From the NCBI GenBank assembly GCA_934179675.1, contig CAKPQS010000001.1, forward strand, positions 1 to 64,000: DNA of 64,000 bases, read 5' to 3'. Both the position numbers and the translations under genes were made by a program. The notes below the pieces were generated by a model. That model was not told the origin of the DNA and ran no database searches. It saw only the letters and a list, made by a program, of their open reading frames with translations. Position 1 is the first letter of the stretch; the number at the start of each line of letters is the position of its first letter. Shown here in pieces: positions 1 through 7,475 of this stretch. Origin of the DNA: an uncultured Bacilli bacterium. GTDB lineage: Bacteria; Bacillota_I; Bacilli_A; RF39; UBA660.

Positions 1-79
1 TCAAACTTATGTCTTTTTTTGAAGAAAAACAGTATTGATGTAAAATACTCCACCAACACTATTTATAATACAACCAATA

Positions 80-101
80 AAATAAGGAATTACCCTTATT
101 T
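80..101 (-). terminator. hairpin at the end of the GGDEF gene
   Basis: Arms AAATAAGG and CCTTATTT flank a 6-nt loop, and the TAA stop of the GGDEF frame sits inside the hairpin. On the minus strand the T-run is short; on the plus strand it is longer. It probably ends the minus-strand transcript. Confidence 0.5.
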
Positions 102-761
102 TTTTATATAGACTTTATTTTTTTCTATTTTTTTACCATTAACTAATAAATTATCAGCATCAAACATACTTTTAGAAATATCCATATCAACATCCGCAAT
201 ACCAAATGTCATACTAACATGAACATTTTCATTGACGTCATCAACTCTTTTTAAATTGTATGGAGTTGAACAAATAATTTTTCTTACACTTTCTATTCTA
301 GTATAACTCTTTGCCAAATCTGTTCCACATAATAAAATAACAAATTCATCGCCACCAAATCTAGCAACAATATCGCCTGCTCTTACATTTAACGTAATTG
401 TATTAGCGATTCCTTTTATTACTTTATCAGTTTCAATGTGACCATATCTTTCATTATAATATTTTAAATTATCGATGTCACAAAATACAATAGTACAATT
501 ATTCATATCACCTAAAGTAGATATTTCTTCATTAAAAGATCATTTTGTTAAAACACCTGTAAGACCATCTATATCAAGTTTATTCTTGCTCCAAAAAGCA
601 ATTATATAATTTTTGCCCATTATATTTATACTTTTTGTTTTACTCATCTTTTGATCAGCTAAAAAATCATGGCTTTTATATACTAAATTATGTTCTTCAT
701 CATAAACAAGCATAGTATCATCAATACTTCCTAACAATTGATTTAAAAATTCAGATTCCAT
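96..761 (-). pseudogene. diguanylate cyclase (GGDEF) gene interrupted by an in-frame TGA
   Basis: Diguanylate cyclases make cyclic di-GMP from two GTP. The reading frame starts at the ATG at 761 (AAAGGG ribosome site six bases upstream), gives about 70 residues of unknown, possibly PAS-like sequence, reaches the classic GGDEF-domain entry DGLTGVLTK, then hits TGA at 540-542. The same frame continues without a shift into FCDIDNLK, RAGD (an I-site RxxD five residues before the active loop), RFGGDEF and a normal GGDEF C-terminus ending at 96. The TGA falls where family members usually carry Arg or another residue after the N-R/K pair. TGA is a normal stop elsewhere in the window, so this is most simply a nonsense mutation. 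Re-initiation at the ATG at 506 (weak AGGTG upstream) would give a truncated domain. Readthrough or a base-call error are alternatives. Confidence 0.75.
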
Positions 762-818
762 AATGTTCCCTTTACTCATCTTAAGTATAATATATTTTTA
801 AAAAAATGCAAATTTAAA

Positions 819-1997
819 CTACTCATTTTTTATTAGTAAATCAAACATTTTAATTAAATCTTTTTCATCTAAATCTTCAATTTTATCTTTAGTACTATAT
901 TTAATAAAATTAGTACAAGTAATTGTTTTATTAACATTAAAGCTATTAGTTTTTAATATATCCATTATTGATATTTTTATATTACTAACGATACTATCTT
1001 TTTTTTCATCAATTATATTATCAATTGTTCTAATAGAATCCATATCTTTTTTAATTTTATTACTTATTAATATCTTTTCTCTTACATTCATAAATTCTTT
1101 ATCAAGAATTATATCCATATTAATTATTTTATTAATATAATTATTATATTTTTCTAAATCACTTTTCAAATTATTTGAATAAATAACTTTTGATGTTGTG
1201 ATAATAATATCATTTAATTTAACAAATAAATTTGATATAAATTCATTCATATAATCATTTAATGATTGAATGATTTTAGATAATTCATTTATTTTAAATC
1301 TACTATTATCCATTATTAAAGATTTCATATCATCTATATTTTCATCAATTTTAGATTTTAAATTATTTTTTAGAACATTAAGCATATCATTTGATGTTTT
1401 AATTAAATAAGATTCAGCATATTTGAGTAAAAATTTATTGTTAATTTTATATTTATCAGGATTTTCTTTAGCTTTATATTCCATTATTTCATTATATTTT
1501 TTAATTACAATTTTTTTATTTTCATCTAAAACATTATTAAGAATATTATTTACGAAAGAAATAAATTTATTTTCTTCTTCAATTATTATTTGTTTAACAT
1601 TTTTATAAGAATAAGCATCAAGTTTATTTTGAACAGTCAAATTATATAAAATTAATTCGAAGACTCCTTTTACTTCTTCTTTTACTTCAACATTTTTACT
1701 ATCAATATTAATAGAAATAATATTTTTTTGTAAAAACATTATATCATCAGGCTCATTTTTGATATTAAAAACAAGATTTTTGCGTACAAAATTATTTATA
1801 TTAATTAACTTTTGATAAAATTTATTAATAATGGGTACAATATTAATATCAAAATTAGTTTCTAACATTTCTTTCTTTAATTTTACTATAATTAATTCTT
1901 TAGTTTTTAAAGCTTCTTCATTTACTTTTTTAATTGTTAAAATTTTATTATTTAATAGTTTAGAATTAATTAAATCAAATTCATTTTTAATATCCAT
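819..1997 (-). CDS. unknown helical, coiled-coil-rich protein
   Basis: I do not recognise this 392-residue protein. The start chosen is the ATG at 1997, because AAGGAG lies five bases upstream; an in-frame extension to 2033 would run into a terminator-like hairpin. The sequence is dominated by Lys, Asn, Ile and Glu in heptad-like spacing, with no signal peptide, membrane segment or catalytic motif visible, so a cytoplasmic all-helical structural protein is likely. Two cysteine-free long helices fill most of the length; the only Cys is near the C-terminus. It lies alone between the broken GGDEF gene and a structured intergenic region. Function cannot be inferred. Confidence 0.6.
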   Translation of the reverse strand: MDIKNEFDLINSKLLNNKILTIKKVNEEALKTKELIIVKLKKEMLETNFDINIVPIINKFYQKLININNFVRKNLVFNIKNEPDDIMFLQKNIISINIDSKNVEVKEEVKGVFELILYNLTVQNKLDAYSYKNVKQIIIEEENKFISFVNNILNNVLDENKKIVIKKYNEIMEYKAKENPDKYKINNKFLLKYAESYLIKTSNDMLNVLKNNLKSKIDENIDDMKSLIMDNSRFKINELSKIIQSLNDYMNEFISNLFVKLNDIIITTSKVIYSNNLKSDLEKYNNYINKIINMDIILDKEFMNVREKILISNKIKKDMDSIRTIDNIIDEKKDSIVSNIKISIMDILKTNSFNVNKTITCTNFIKYSTKDKIEDLDEKDLIKMFDLLIKNE

Positions 1998-2010
1998 AAT
2001 TCTCCTTAAA

Positions 2011-2031
2011 TAAAAAGGACTTATAAAGTCC
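2011..2031 (-). terminator. terminator-like hairpin just upstream of the coiled-coil gene
   Basis: On the minus strand GGACTT / AAGTCC (6-bp arms, 3-nt loop) is followed by TTTTT. It sits between the intergenic region and the ribosome site of the 819-1997 gene, so it would either end a short upstream RNA or attenuate that gene. Confidence 0.5.
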
Positions 2032-2147
2032 AAAATATAAATACTAGCACTTTATATTAACTATTATAGTTAAAGCACTATGGTTAGTATATTATTTCTT
2101 TCTAGTTTTATACATAACACTATAATAGTTTTTCTACCATTAATTTA
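2032..2147 (-). ncRNA. candidate structured leader or small RNA
   Basis: No gene is visible in 1998-2241. On the minus strand a promoter-like pair TTGAAT (2165-2170) and TAAATT (2142-2147) has a 17-bp spacer. Downstream, 11-bp arms ACTATTATAGT (2060-2070) and ACTATAATAGT (2119-2129) are perfect complements. The arm at 2060-2070 can also fold locally (TTAACTA/TAGTTAA), so two structures compete, and the whole ends at the GGACTT hairpin with a T-run. It matches no RNA family I know; the A/T composition makes chance pairing possible. Confidence 0.3.
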
Positions 2148-2241
2148 CCATACAAAACAAAAATATTCAAGGTTCAATTTTAAATTTTGACACTTTACTT
2201 GTCATTGCATATTTTGTATAATTATATTATGTGAGGTTATT

Positions 2242-3015
2242 ATGGATAATAAATTTAACGATTTAATAAATTATATAGATGACATATCAAATCAAAATAA
2301 AGTTAAAAAAGAAAAAAATAAATTATCAAGTTTTTTTAGAATAGCAATAAGTTTATTTTCAATTTTATTTTTAGTAGCTTCAGGATATTTTATAAAGGTA
2401 ATAATAGATAATAATAAAGATTTTAATGAATCAAAAAGAATTATTAGAGAATTAACAAATACAATTAATTTTGATGAATTAAAACAAAAGAATAGCGACA
2501 CAGTAGCATGGATAAAGGTTCCAAATACATTAATAAATTATCCTGTTGTTCAAAGAGAAGATAATAAATTTTATTTAAAAAATGATTTTTATAAAAAACA
2601 AAATATTTACGGATGGATATTTGCAGATTTTCGTGACGAGTTTCCTATTCTTTCCCAAAATACAATTATATATGGACATAATACAAGTATTGGTATAATG
2701 TTTGGTGATTTAATTAATTTATTAAATAAAAAATGGTATGAAAATGAAGAAAATAAATATATTTATCTAAATACAGAAGATAGTGAATATAAATTTGAAA
2801 TTTTTTCTGTCTATAAAATTAATACAACAAATGACTACATAAAAACTGATTTTAATAATGATTTCAATAAATACATAGAAATGATATCAGGAAGAAGTTA
2901 TATTGATTTCAATACAAAAGTAGAAAATGAAAAAATAATTACTCTATCAACTTGTTATAATACTCAAAATAGTTCCATTAAATTAGTCGTACATGCTAAA
3001 ATGATTAACATTTAG
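2242..3015 (+). CDS. class B sortase with Lys in place of the catalytic Arg
   Basis: Sortases cleave a sorting signal on secreted proteins and join the new C-terminus to peptidoglycan or to pilin. This 257-residue protein has a cytoplasmic N-terminus, one membrane anchor (about residues 33-55) and an extracellular sortase fold with class B landmarks: NSDTVAWIKV, the NYPVVQ strand, YGHN with catalytic His146 and TLSTC with catalytic Cys238. The strand after the Cys reads IKLVVHAK, where family members have R[FIL]VV, so the usual transition-state Arg is Lys247. The gene starts at ATG 2242 behind GAGG and is followed at 70 bp by a coat-protein gene. I saw no LPxTG- or NPxTG-type substrate in the window, so its target is unknown. 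Confidence 0.88.
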   Translation: MDNKFNDLINYIDDISNQNKVKKEKNKLSSFFRIAISLFSILFLVASGYFIKVIIDNNKDFNESKRIIRELTNTINFDELKQKNSDTVAWIKVPNTLINYPVVQREDNKFYLKNDFYKKQNIYGWIFADFRDEFPILSQNTIIYGHNTSIGIMFGDLINLLNKKWYENEENKYIYLNTEDSEYKFEIFSVYKINTTNDYIKTDFNNDFNKYIEMISGRSYIDFNTKVENEKIITLSTCYNTQNSSIKLVVHAKMINI

Positions 3016-3085
3016 GCTTATTATTCACACATTTTATCTATTAAATGAATATATTGTAATAGATAATAAAGAAGGGGTGGATTAT

Positions 3086-3493
3086 ATGGAAAACAGTTGT
3101 GGATGCATTGCTAAAATTTTAAGAGTAATAAGTACACTTCAACAAAATGCTGAATGTGGAGATACATGTCTAGATACCTGTGATCGTGGTTTTCTAGGAT
3201 GCAATATATCAAATATAGGATGTAATACACGACCAATTATGCTTTATACATGTGGAGGTAATGGCACAGCATGGAGTATGCCTATTTCAAAAGAGCCAGG
3301 AGAAACGACAACATCAAATATTTTCAGAGTTGAAAAAGTAGATGGTAATTGTGCTACATTCCGAGTATTAACAGCAAATACTGAAGAAAATGCTGAATGT
3401 CCATACATAGCTACAAATTCATTTTTTACAATGGATTTAGACTGTTGCTGTGCTCTTAGATGTTTAAATGATACATGTGTTACATGCATCTAA
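3086..3493 (+). CDS. CotY/CotZ/ExsY-family cysteine-rich spore coat protein
   Basis: Proteins of this family polymerise into the disulfide-linked crust or exosporium of Bacillus spores. The 135-residue product contains 16 Cys, and its second half follows the family pattern closely: FRVEKVDGNCATFRVL, then a strand with Cys, then MDLDCCCALRCLN, comparable to the VDLDC.CAINCL core of CotZ. The ATG at 3086 is chosen over an in-frame GTG at 3077 because AGGGG lies eight bases upstream of the ATG. No signal peptide is present, as expected for a protein made in the mother cell. It lies between the sortase and a surface repeat protein and is closed by a strong terminator. Identification rests on motif pattern and Cys spacing. 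Confidence 0.85.
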   Translation: MENSCGCIAKILRVISTLQQNAECGDTCLDTCDRGFLGCNISNIGCNTRPIMLYTCGGNGTAWSMPISKEPGETTTSNIFRVEKVDGNCATFRVLTANTEENAECPYIATNSFFTMDLDCCCALRCLNDTCVTCI

Positions 3494-3518
3494 AAAAGGC
3501 AGAATTTTCTGCTTTTTT
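3494..3518 (+). terminator. intrinsic terminator after the coat-protein gene
   Basis: GCAGAA TTTT-centred stem with TTCTGC, preceded by an A-run and followed by TTTTTT. Begins directly after the TAA stop. Confidence 0.85.
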
Positions 3519-3573
3519 ATTGTTTTTTTTTTTGCAATATGATAATATTATAATTGGAAAGTAGGAAGATTAT

Positions 3574-4866
3574 ATGAGACTTAATTTTCAATTGAATAGA
3601 CCTAAAAATTCTGTTAAATATGTAGAAAAAAAAGATTATACAATTATATATGTAATTATAGTGTTTATAATTATTGGTTTAATAGGACTAATTAGTTATA
3701 ACATTTATAAAAATAATAAATGTGAAAATATAGAGGATAAAATACTTGAATATGTAACAGAATATGCTGAAGATAATAATTTATTAAAATTAGAAGAAGG
3801 CGAAAATGTTGTTATAAATATTGATGACGTTTATAATAATGGATATCAAGTTATTACTAATGGTGGGAGATGTAATGGAACCATTAAATTTACAATGGCC
3901 GAAGAAAAAATTATCAAAACATATGATATTACAAATTGTGGTTTTTGTACAACAAAAAAAAGATATAAAAAAACATGGAATAAATCTAATTCATTTGTTA
4001 ATTCAAGATTAATTGATGTTAATGTAGAATATAATTACTATAATGCTGAAACCTTTTATAGTAAATGGACAGAATGGTATCCATCAACTGAAATAGACAA
4101 AGCTGTTAATATTCAATACGGCGTTACTTTACCTAAAAGTGAAAAAAAATATCCGAAAGTGCCAGATACAGCAGAAGTATTGAAATATGATGTTGAATAT
4201 AATACATATTATAGATATAGAGATACAACATGGTATTGGTACAAAAATAATAGTAATGATTATAGTAATGAATGGTATTCTACTAAACCAAATGGTTATA
4301 CAAATAAAGATGAAAAAACATTAAGATATACAGAATGGACAGATTGGTCACTAAATTATCCGGAAGAAAAATCATATCGAACAATTAAAAGTACAACTGG
4401 ATATAGATGGTATTATCAAGATGAAAATAAAGCAAAACATTATTGGAATGGTGGCGCTTATGCAGCAGAATGTCCAGATAATGATTATACATTAAGAGAT
4501 GATTCAACAAAAATGTATTCATATCGTGATGCAACTTGGAGATGGTATAATGGTGATGAAAGAAACTATTATACTCAAGCTTCATTAACAGAACCAAGAA
4601 ATTATCCATATAAGGATTCATTAATGACAAGTTATACACGTTGGTCTAATTGGAATACAGAAAAACCAGAAGAAAAGCAAAATAGAAATATTGAATCCGA
4701 TTTATACTACCGTTATAGAGCATATTATCGCGATATAAATTTCTTGGTTTTAGAAAATTATTTATCAAAAAGTGATTTTGAAGAAAAAATTGGAACAACA
4801 TTAGAAGAATTTAGACATGATAATACAAAAAAAATAAGTTATAAATACACTTATTTATACAAGTAG
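3574..4866 (+). CDS. membrane-anchored extracellular protein with aromatic WxxW repeats
   Basis: I do not recognise a named family. The 430-residue protein has a basic N-terminus, one transmembrane segment (about residues 25-47) and an extracellular domain of two parts. Residues about 50-145 hold a small domain with Cys residues (C51, GGRC, NCGFC) that could form disulfides. Residues about 150-405 are imperfect repeats built from a WT/S-x-W unit (SKWTEWY, YTEWTDWS, YTRWSNWN), a PEEK..R.I stretch, and YRYRDTTWYWY / YSYRDATWRWY / YYRYRAYYRD segments. Tyr and Trp content is very high. Such repeats are typical of surface-exposed proteins in Firmicutes. The start at 3574 is supported by an upstream AGGAAG. 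There is no sortase signal. Confidence 0.6.
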   Translation: MRLNFQLNRPKNSVKYVEKKDYTIIYVIIVFIIIGLIGLISYNIYKNNKCENIEDKILEYVTEYAEDNNLLKLEEGENVVINIDDVYNNGYQVITNGGRCNGTIKFTMAEEKIIKTYDITNCGFCTTKKRYKKTWNKSNSFVNSRLIDVNVEYNYYNAETFYSKWTEWYPSTEIDKAVNIQYGVTLPKSEKKYPKVPDTAEVLKYDVEYNTYYRYRDTTWYWYKNNSNDYSNEWYSTKPNGYTNKDEKTLRYTEWTDWSLNYPEEKSYRTIKSTTGYRWYYQDENKAKHYWNGGAYAAECPDNDYTLRDDSTKMYSYRDATWRWYNGDERNYYTQASLTEPRNYPYKDSLMTSYTRWSNWNTEKPEEKQNRNIESDLYYRYRAYYRDINFLVLENYLSKSDFEEKIGTTLEEFRHDNTKKISYKYTYLYK

Positions 4867-4884
4867 TTTAAACTACTTTTTTTA
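4861..4884 (+). terminator. terminator overlapping two convergent stop codons
   Basis: The perfect 18-bp palindrome AAGTAGTTTAAACTACTT is followed by a T-run on the plus strand. It contains the TAG of the WxxW protein (4864-4866) and the TAA of the opposing gene (4868-4870). Confidence 0.8.
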
Positions 4885-5161
4885 TGTCTAAAATTTCGTT
4901 TATTTTTATTACTTCATTATCCATTGTAATTAAAGAAGAATTATTTCTTGCAATAATCGTTGTATTTATTTTGCGATTTTCTAATGTAATAACTACATCA
5001 GCTTTATAAACAAAATCATTAGATCTAAAAATTTCATTTATTTTTTTTAATACATCTACTTTTTCAATACTTCTATCTATACTATTATTTTTTGAATAAA
5101 AAACTTTTTCATTATTTTTAAATTCTTTATCAAATTTATTAACAAATAAATTTTTTTCCAT
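4868..5161 (-). CDS. small protein of unknown function
   Basis: A 97-residue, charged, soluble protein that I do not recognise. The N-terminal half is Lys/Asn-rich and probably helical (including KKINEIFRSNDF), the C-terminal half (from about residue 52) has alternating hydrophobic strands such as ADVVITLEN, TTIIARN and LITMDNEVIKIN, giving a small alpha/beta or beta-rich domain. No signal peptide, no membrane segment, no Cys. It lies 11 bp downstream of the DUF368 transporter gene on the same strand, so the two are probably co-transcribed. The ATG at 5161 follows AGGTGAGAAA. Confidence 0.6.
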   Translation of the reverse strand: MEKNLFVNKFDKEFKNNEKVFYSKNNSIDRSIEKVDVLKKINEIFRSNDFVYKADVVITLENRKINTTIIARNNSSLITMDNEVIKINEILDIKKVV

Positions 5162-5172
5162 TTTCTCACCTA

Positions 5173-5964
5173 TTATAAATTATTCATTTTTTTAGATAAT
5201 ATGATACCAACTATTAATAATATTTCACCTACTATAATATCTATAAATGTTCTATTAATAGAAAGTGTATTTAAGTACATAAGAAAAAGTGTTGATAATG
5301 TTAAACTTTTAATAATAATCATAAAAATTATAGGATGTTTTTTTAATATAAATAAAATTAATTTAGATATACTAATAATACCTATTATTATTCCAATTAT
5401 AAAAGGTATTAATATTAATATATTTTTAAAAGGATTTCCTAATATTTCTAGAATTAAAGAATATTTTTTTAAAATAATAAATATAGCTGTTCCACTTATA
5501 CCTGGAATTATTGTAGAAATTGCTTCAATAATACCAAGCAAAATATAAGTTAAAAAATTATTCTTAAGTTCAATATTTAATGATAATTTATTTATAAAAA
5601 TTGTAAATAAAAATGTAAATATAAAAATTATGATTTTAGGAATTTTTTTATTTTTAAAATCAGTAAACGAAAAATTTATTGAGCCAATAATTAAACCTAT
5701 AAAAAGTAATAATATTGAAAAATAATACTTATTTATTAATATTTTTAATATATTGCTGAAAAAAATAACAGAAATAGTAATTCCCATTAAAATAGGAAAT
5801 AAAAATTTTATACTTTTTTTAGGATTTTTTAAAAAATTATTAATATTTTCTAAAAGTGGAGTATAAATTTTCATTGATATTGCCATTAATGAACCACTAA
5901 CACCAGGTAATATTTTACCAATTCCAATAATTAATCCTTTTATAAATAGCACGTTCTTCACCAA
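5173..5964 (-). CDS. popT: DUF368 polyprenyl-phosphate transporter
   Basis: DUF368 proteins (PopT) return undecaprenyl phosphate, the carrier lipid for wall polymers, to the inner face of the membrane. The 263-residue protein is almost entirely hydrophobic, with about eight to ten membrane spans, and shows the two inverted-repeat signatures of the family: GKILPGVSGSLMAI near the N-terminus and STIIPGISGTAIFI at about residues 150-163. Length is normal for the family. It is followed by the small unknown gene and preceded by pncC. Together with the acyltransferase, LtaS-like and Ddl genes it points to an active Gram-positive wall pathway. The family assignment is firm; the function is transferred from studied DUF368 members. 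Confidence 0.88.
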   Translation of the reverse strand: MVKNVLFIKGLIIGIGKILPGVSGSLMAISMKIYTPLLENINNFLKNPKKSIKFLFPILMGITISVIFFSNILKILINKYYFSILLLFIGLIIGSINFSFTDFKNKKIPKIIIFIFTFLFTIFINKLSLNIELKNNFLTYILLGIIEAISTIIPGISGTAIFIILKKYSLILEILGNPFKNILILIPFIIGIIIGIISISKLILFILKKHPIIFMIIIKSLTLSTLFLMYLNTLSINRTFIDIIVGEILLIVGIILSKKMNNL

Positions 5965-5996
5965 TCAATTATATTCATAGATAAAAAAAAAAATTA

Positions 5997-6470
5997 CTAT
6001 TTAGTAATTTCTATAAATTCTTTTAAAATTTTTTCAATAATAAAACATATTTTTTTCTTACTTTCTATTCTATCATCGAGAGCTTCCAATGTAATTGTCT
6101 TTTTTTGCGAAGTTTTACTATTAAAAATGCAAATATAAACTGTTTGATAATCATCTACATCATTATTTAGATCTTTTTTATTTAATTGGCCTGTTATTCC
6201 AATACCATAAGTAGAAGATGCAAAAGAACTTATTGCTTTTGCCATTTCTATAGCAGTATTAATACTGTAAACTGAATATTTGTCAATAATTTCTTTAGGT
6301 ACACCCATCTTAATTTTATATTCATTAGAATATGTAACGCAACTAAATTTTAAAACATTTGAAGCACCTGGAATATTTGTTATCTCATTTACTATATATC
6401 CCCCAGTACATGATTCCATAGTTGCGATTGTTTCATTTTTTAATGACAATAAATTTACAATTTCTTTCAT
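5997..6470 (-). CDS. pncC: nicotinamide-nucleotide amidase (CinA C-terminal domain)
   Basis: PncC hydrolyses nicotinamide mononucleotide to nicotinate mononucleotide and ammonia, recycling NAD by-products. At 157 residues this is a stand-alone CinA C-terminal domain, without the N-terminal MoCF-like half found in CinA of Bacillus. Diagnostic elements are TIATMESCTGG (catalytic Ser), NIPGASNVLKFSCVTYSNE, KMGVP and YGIGITGQ. The loop usually reading AGPGGG after the TG is replaced by QLNKKDLNNDVDDY. The start at 6470 follows GGAGG just after the stop of the DUF2207-like gene (TAA at 6471). Confidence 0.88.
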   Translation of the reverse strand: MKEIVNLLSLKNETIATMESCTGGYIVNEITNIPGASNVLKFSCVTYSNEYKIKMGVPKEIIDKYSVYSINTAIEMAKAISSFASSTYGIGITGQLNKKDLNNDVDDYQTVYICIFNSKTSQKKTITLEALDDRIESKKKICFIIEKILKEFIEITK

Positions 6471-7475
6471 TTAATCCTCCTTATGACCAGATTTTATAAT
6501 CTGATTTTTAATTTTAACCAATACTTCTGTAAGTTCTATATCTGTTCCATCAAACCAAACTAATTGTTTTTTATATTTTTTTAAAAATCGTTTCCATTTA
6601 AATGTATGGTTAAATGCATAAGCATAAGGAAATGTTTTTTCCAAAAAATACGGATCTTTTTTTAGTCTTTCTTTAACTTCTTCTTTAGTAATATTAGTTA
6701 AAAAATTATTAAATTTTTCTGCTTCATTTTTTAAATTTAAACCAGTTTTTGTTTTAGGAATTAATGATTTTAAAGTATTAATTATAATAATTGTAGAAAT
6801 ATGACCAATTATAAAGATAATCATATTATTTTCTATTTTTGATAAAGTCATGAAATAAAAAGGAAATCCTAAAATAAATGTTAGGAATGTTACCAATATT
6901 TTTGATCTAATACTATTTTTACTTGTATATACTCTTACAAGTGAAACAAAACATATCCAAGTCATAAGTGTGATTACTAATTTTTTTAAAAAATTATATG
7001 GTAAACTAATATTAATAATTAAAAAAATTATAAATGTTAAAATAACTAAACAATTATTTAAATATAACAATTCTTTTTCATTCATTTCTTTCCTTAATTG
7101 TTTATTATCAATAGAATGTACTATATTACTTATATCTTTATATAAATTTTTATGTAATTCTGTAATCATAACTGAATTACCTTTTTTAAATAAAGATTCA
7201 AACATAAATTTTTCACTGCTAATATTTTCTTTATATTTTTTTAATTTGATAATTTTTTCAGGAGTAATTTTAATATAACCTTTTTCAGCCAAATTAACTA
7301 TTATTGAGGTTAAATCTCTTTCATTAACAAGTGAACTATAATTATATTTTAATTCTGCAGGAGTAAAATTAGGTATTATTTTTTTTTCGTTTCTATTTTT
7401 TTTAGTTTTATATACTTCTTCAATAAATACACTAAAAAACATAAATAAAATAATTATTATTAATTTAATTATCAT
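6471..7475 (-). CDS. DUF2207-like membrane protein (C-terminal part of the family)
   Basis: Members of DUF2207 are predicted membrane proteins with an extracellular N-terminal domain; their function is unknown. This 334-residue version lacks that domain and begins with a single transmembrane segment, followed by the family's cytoplasmic pattern: PAELKYNY, DLTSIIVNLAEKGYIKI, a central pair of membrane spans (about residues 140-245) and the hallmark YFLEKTFPYAYAFN followed by a WKRFLKKY segment. The ATG overlaps the TGA of rsmF in an ATGA, so the two are translationally coupled. Nothing in the sequence indicates an enzyme. Confidence 0.75.
   Translation of the reverse strand: MIIKLIIIILFMFFSVFIEEVYKTKKNRNEKKIIPNFTPAELKYNYSSLVNERDLTSIIVNLAEKGYIKITPEKIIKLKKYKENISSEKFMFESLFKKGNSVMITELHKNLYKDISNIVHSIDNKQLRKEMNEKELLYLNNCLVILTFIIFLIINISLPYNFLKKLVITLMTWICFVSLVRVYTSKNSIRSKILVTFLTFILGFPFYFMTLSKIENNMIIFIIGHISTIIIINTLKSLIPKTKTGLNLKNEAEKFNNFLTNITKEEVKERLKKDPYFLEKTFPYAYAFNHTFKWKRFLKKYKKQLVWFDGTDIELTEVLVKIKNQIIKSGHKED

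Noticed and set aside
1..95. Short minus-strand frame with a hydrophobic stretch after the GGDEF gene
   Set aside because: No start codon or ribosome site, and it overlaps a terminator hairpin; cannot be told from chance.
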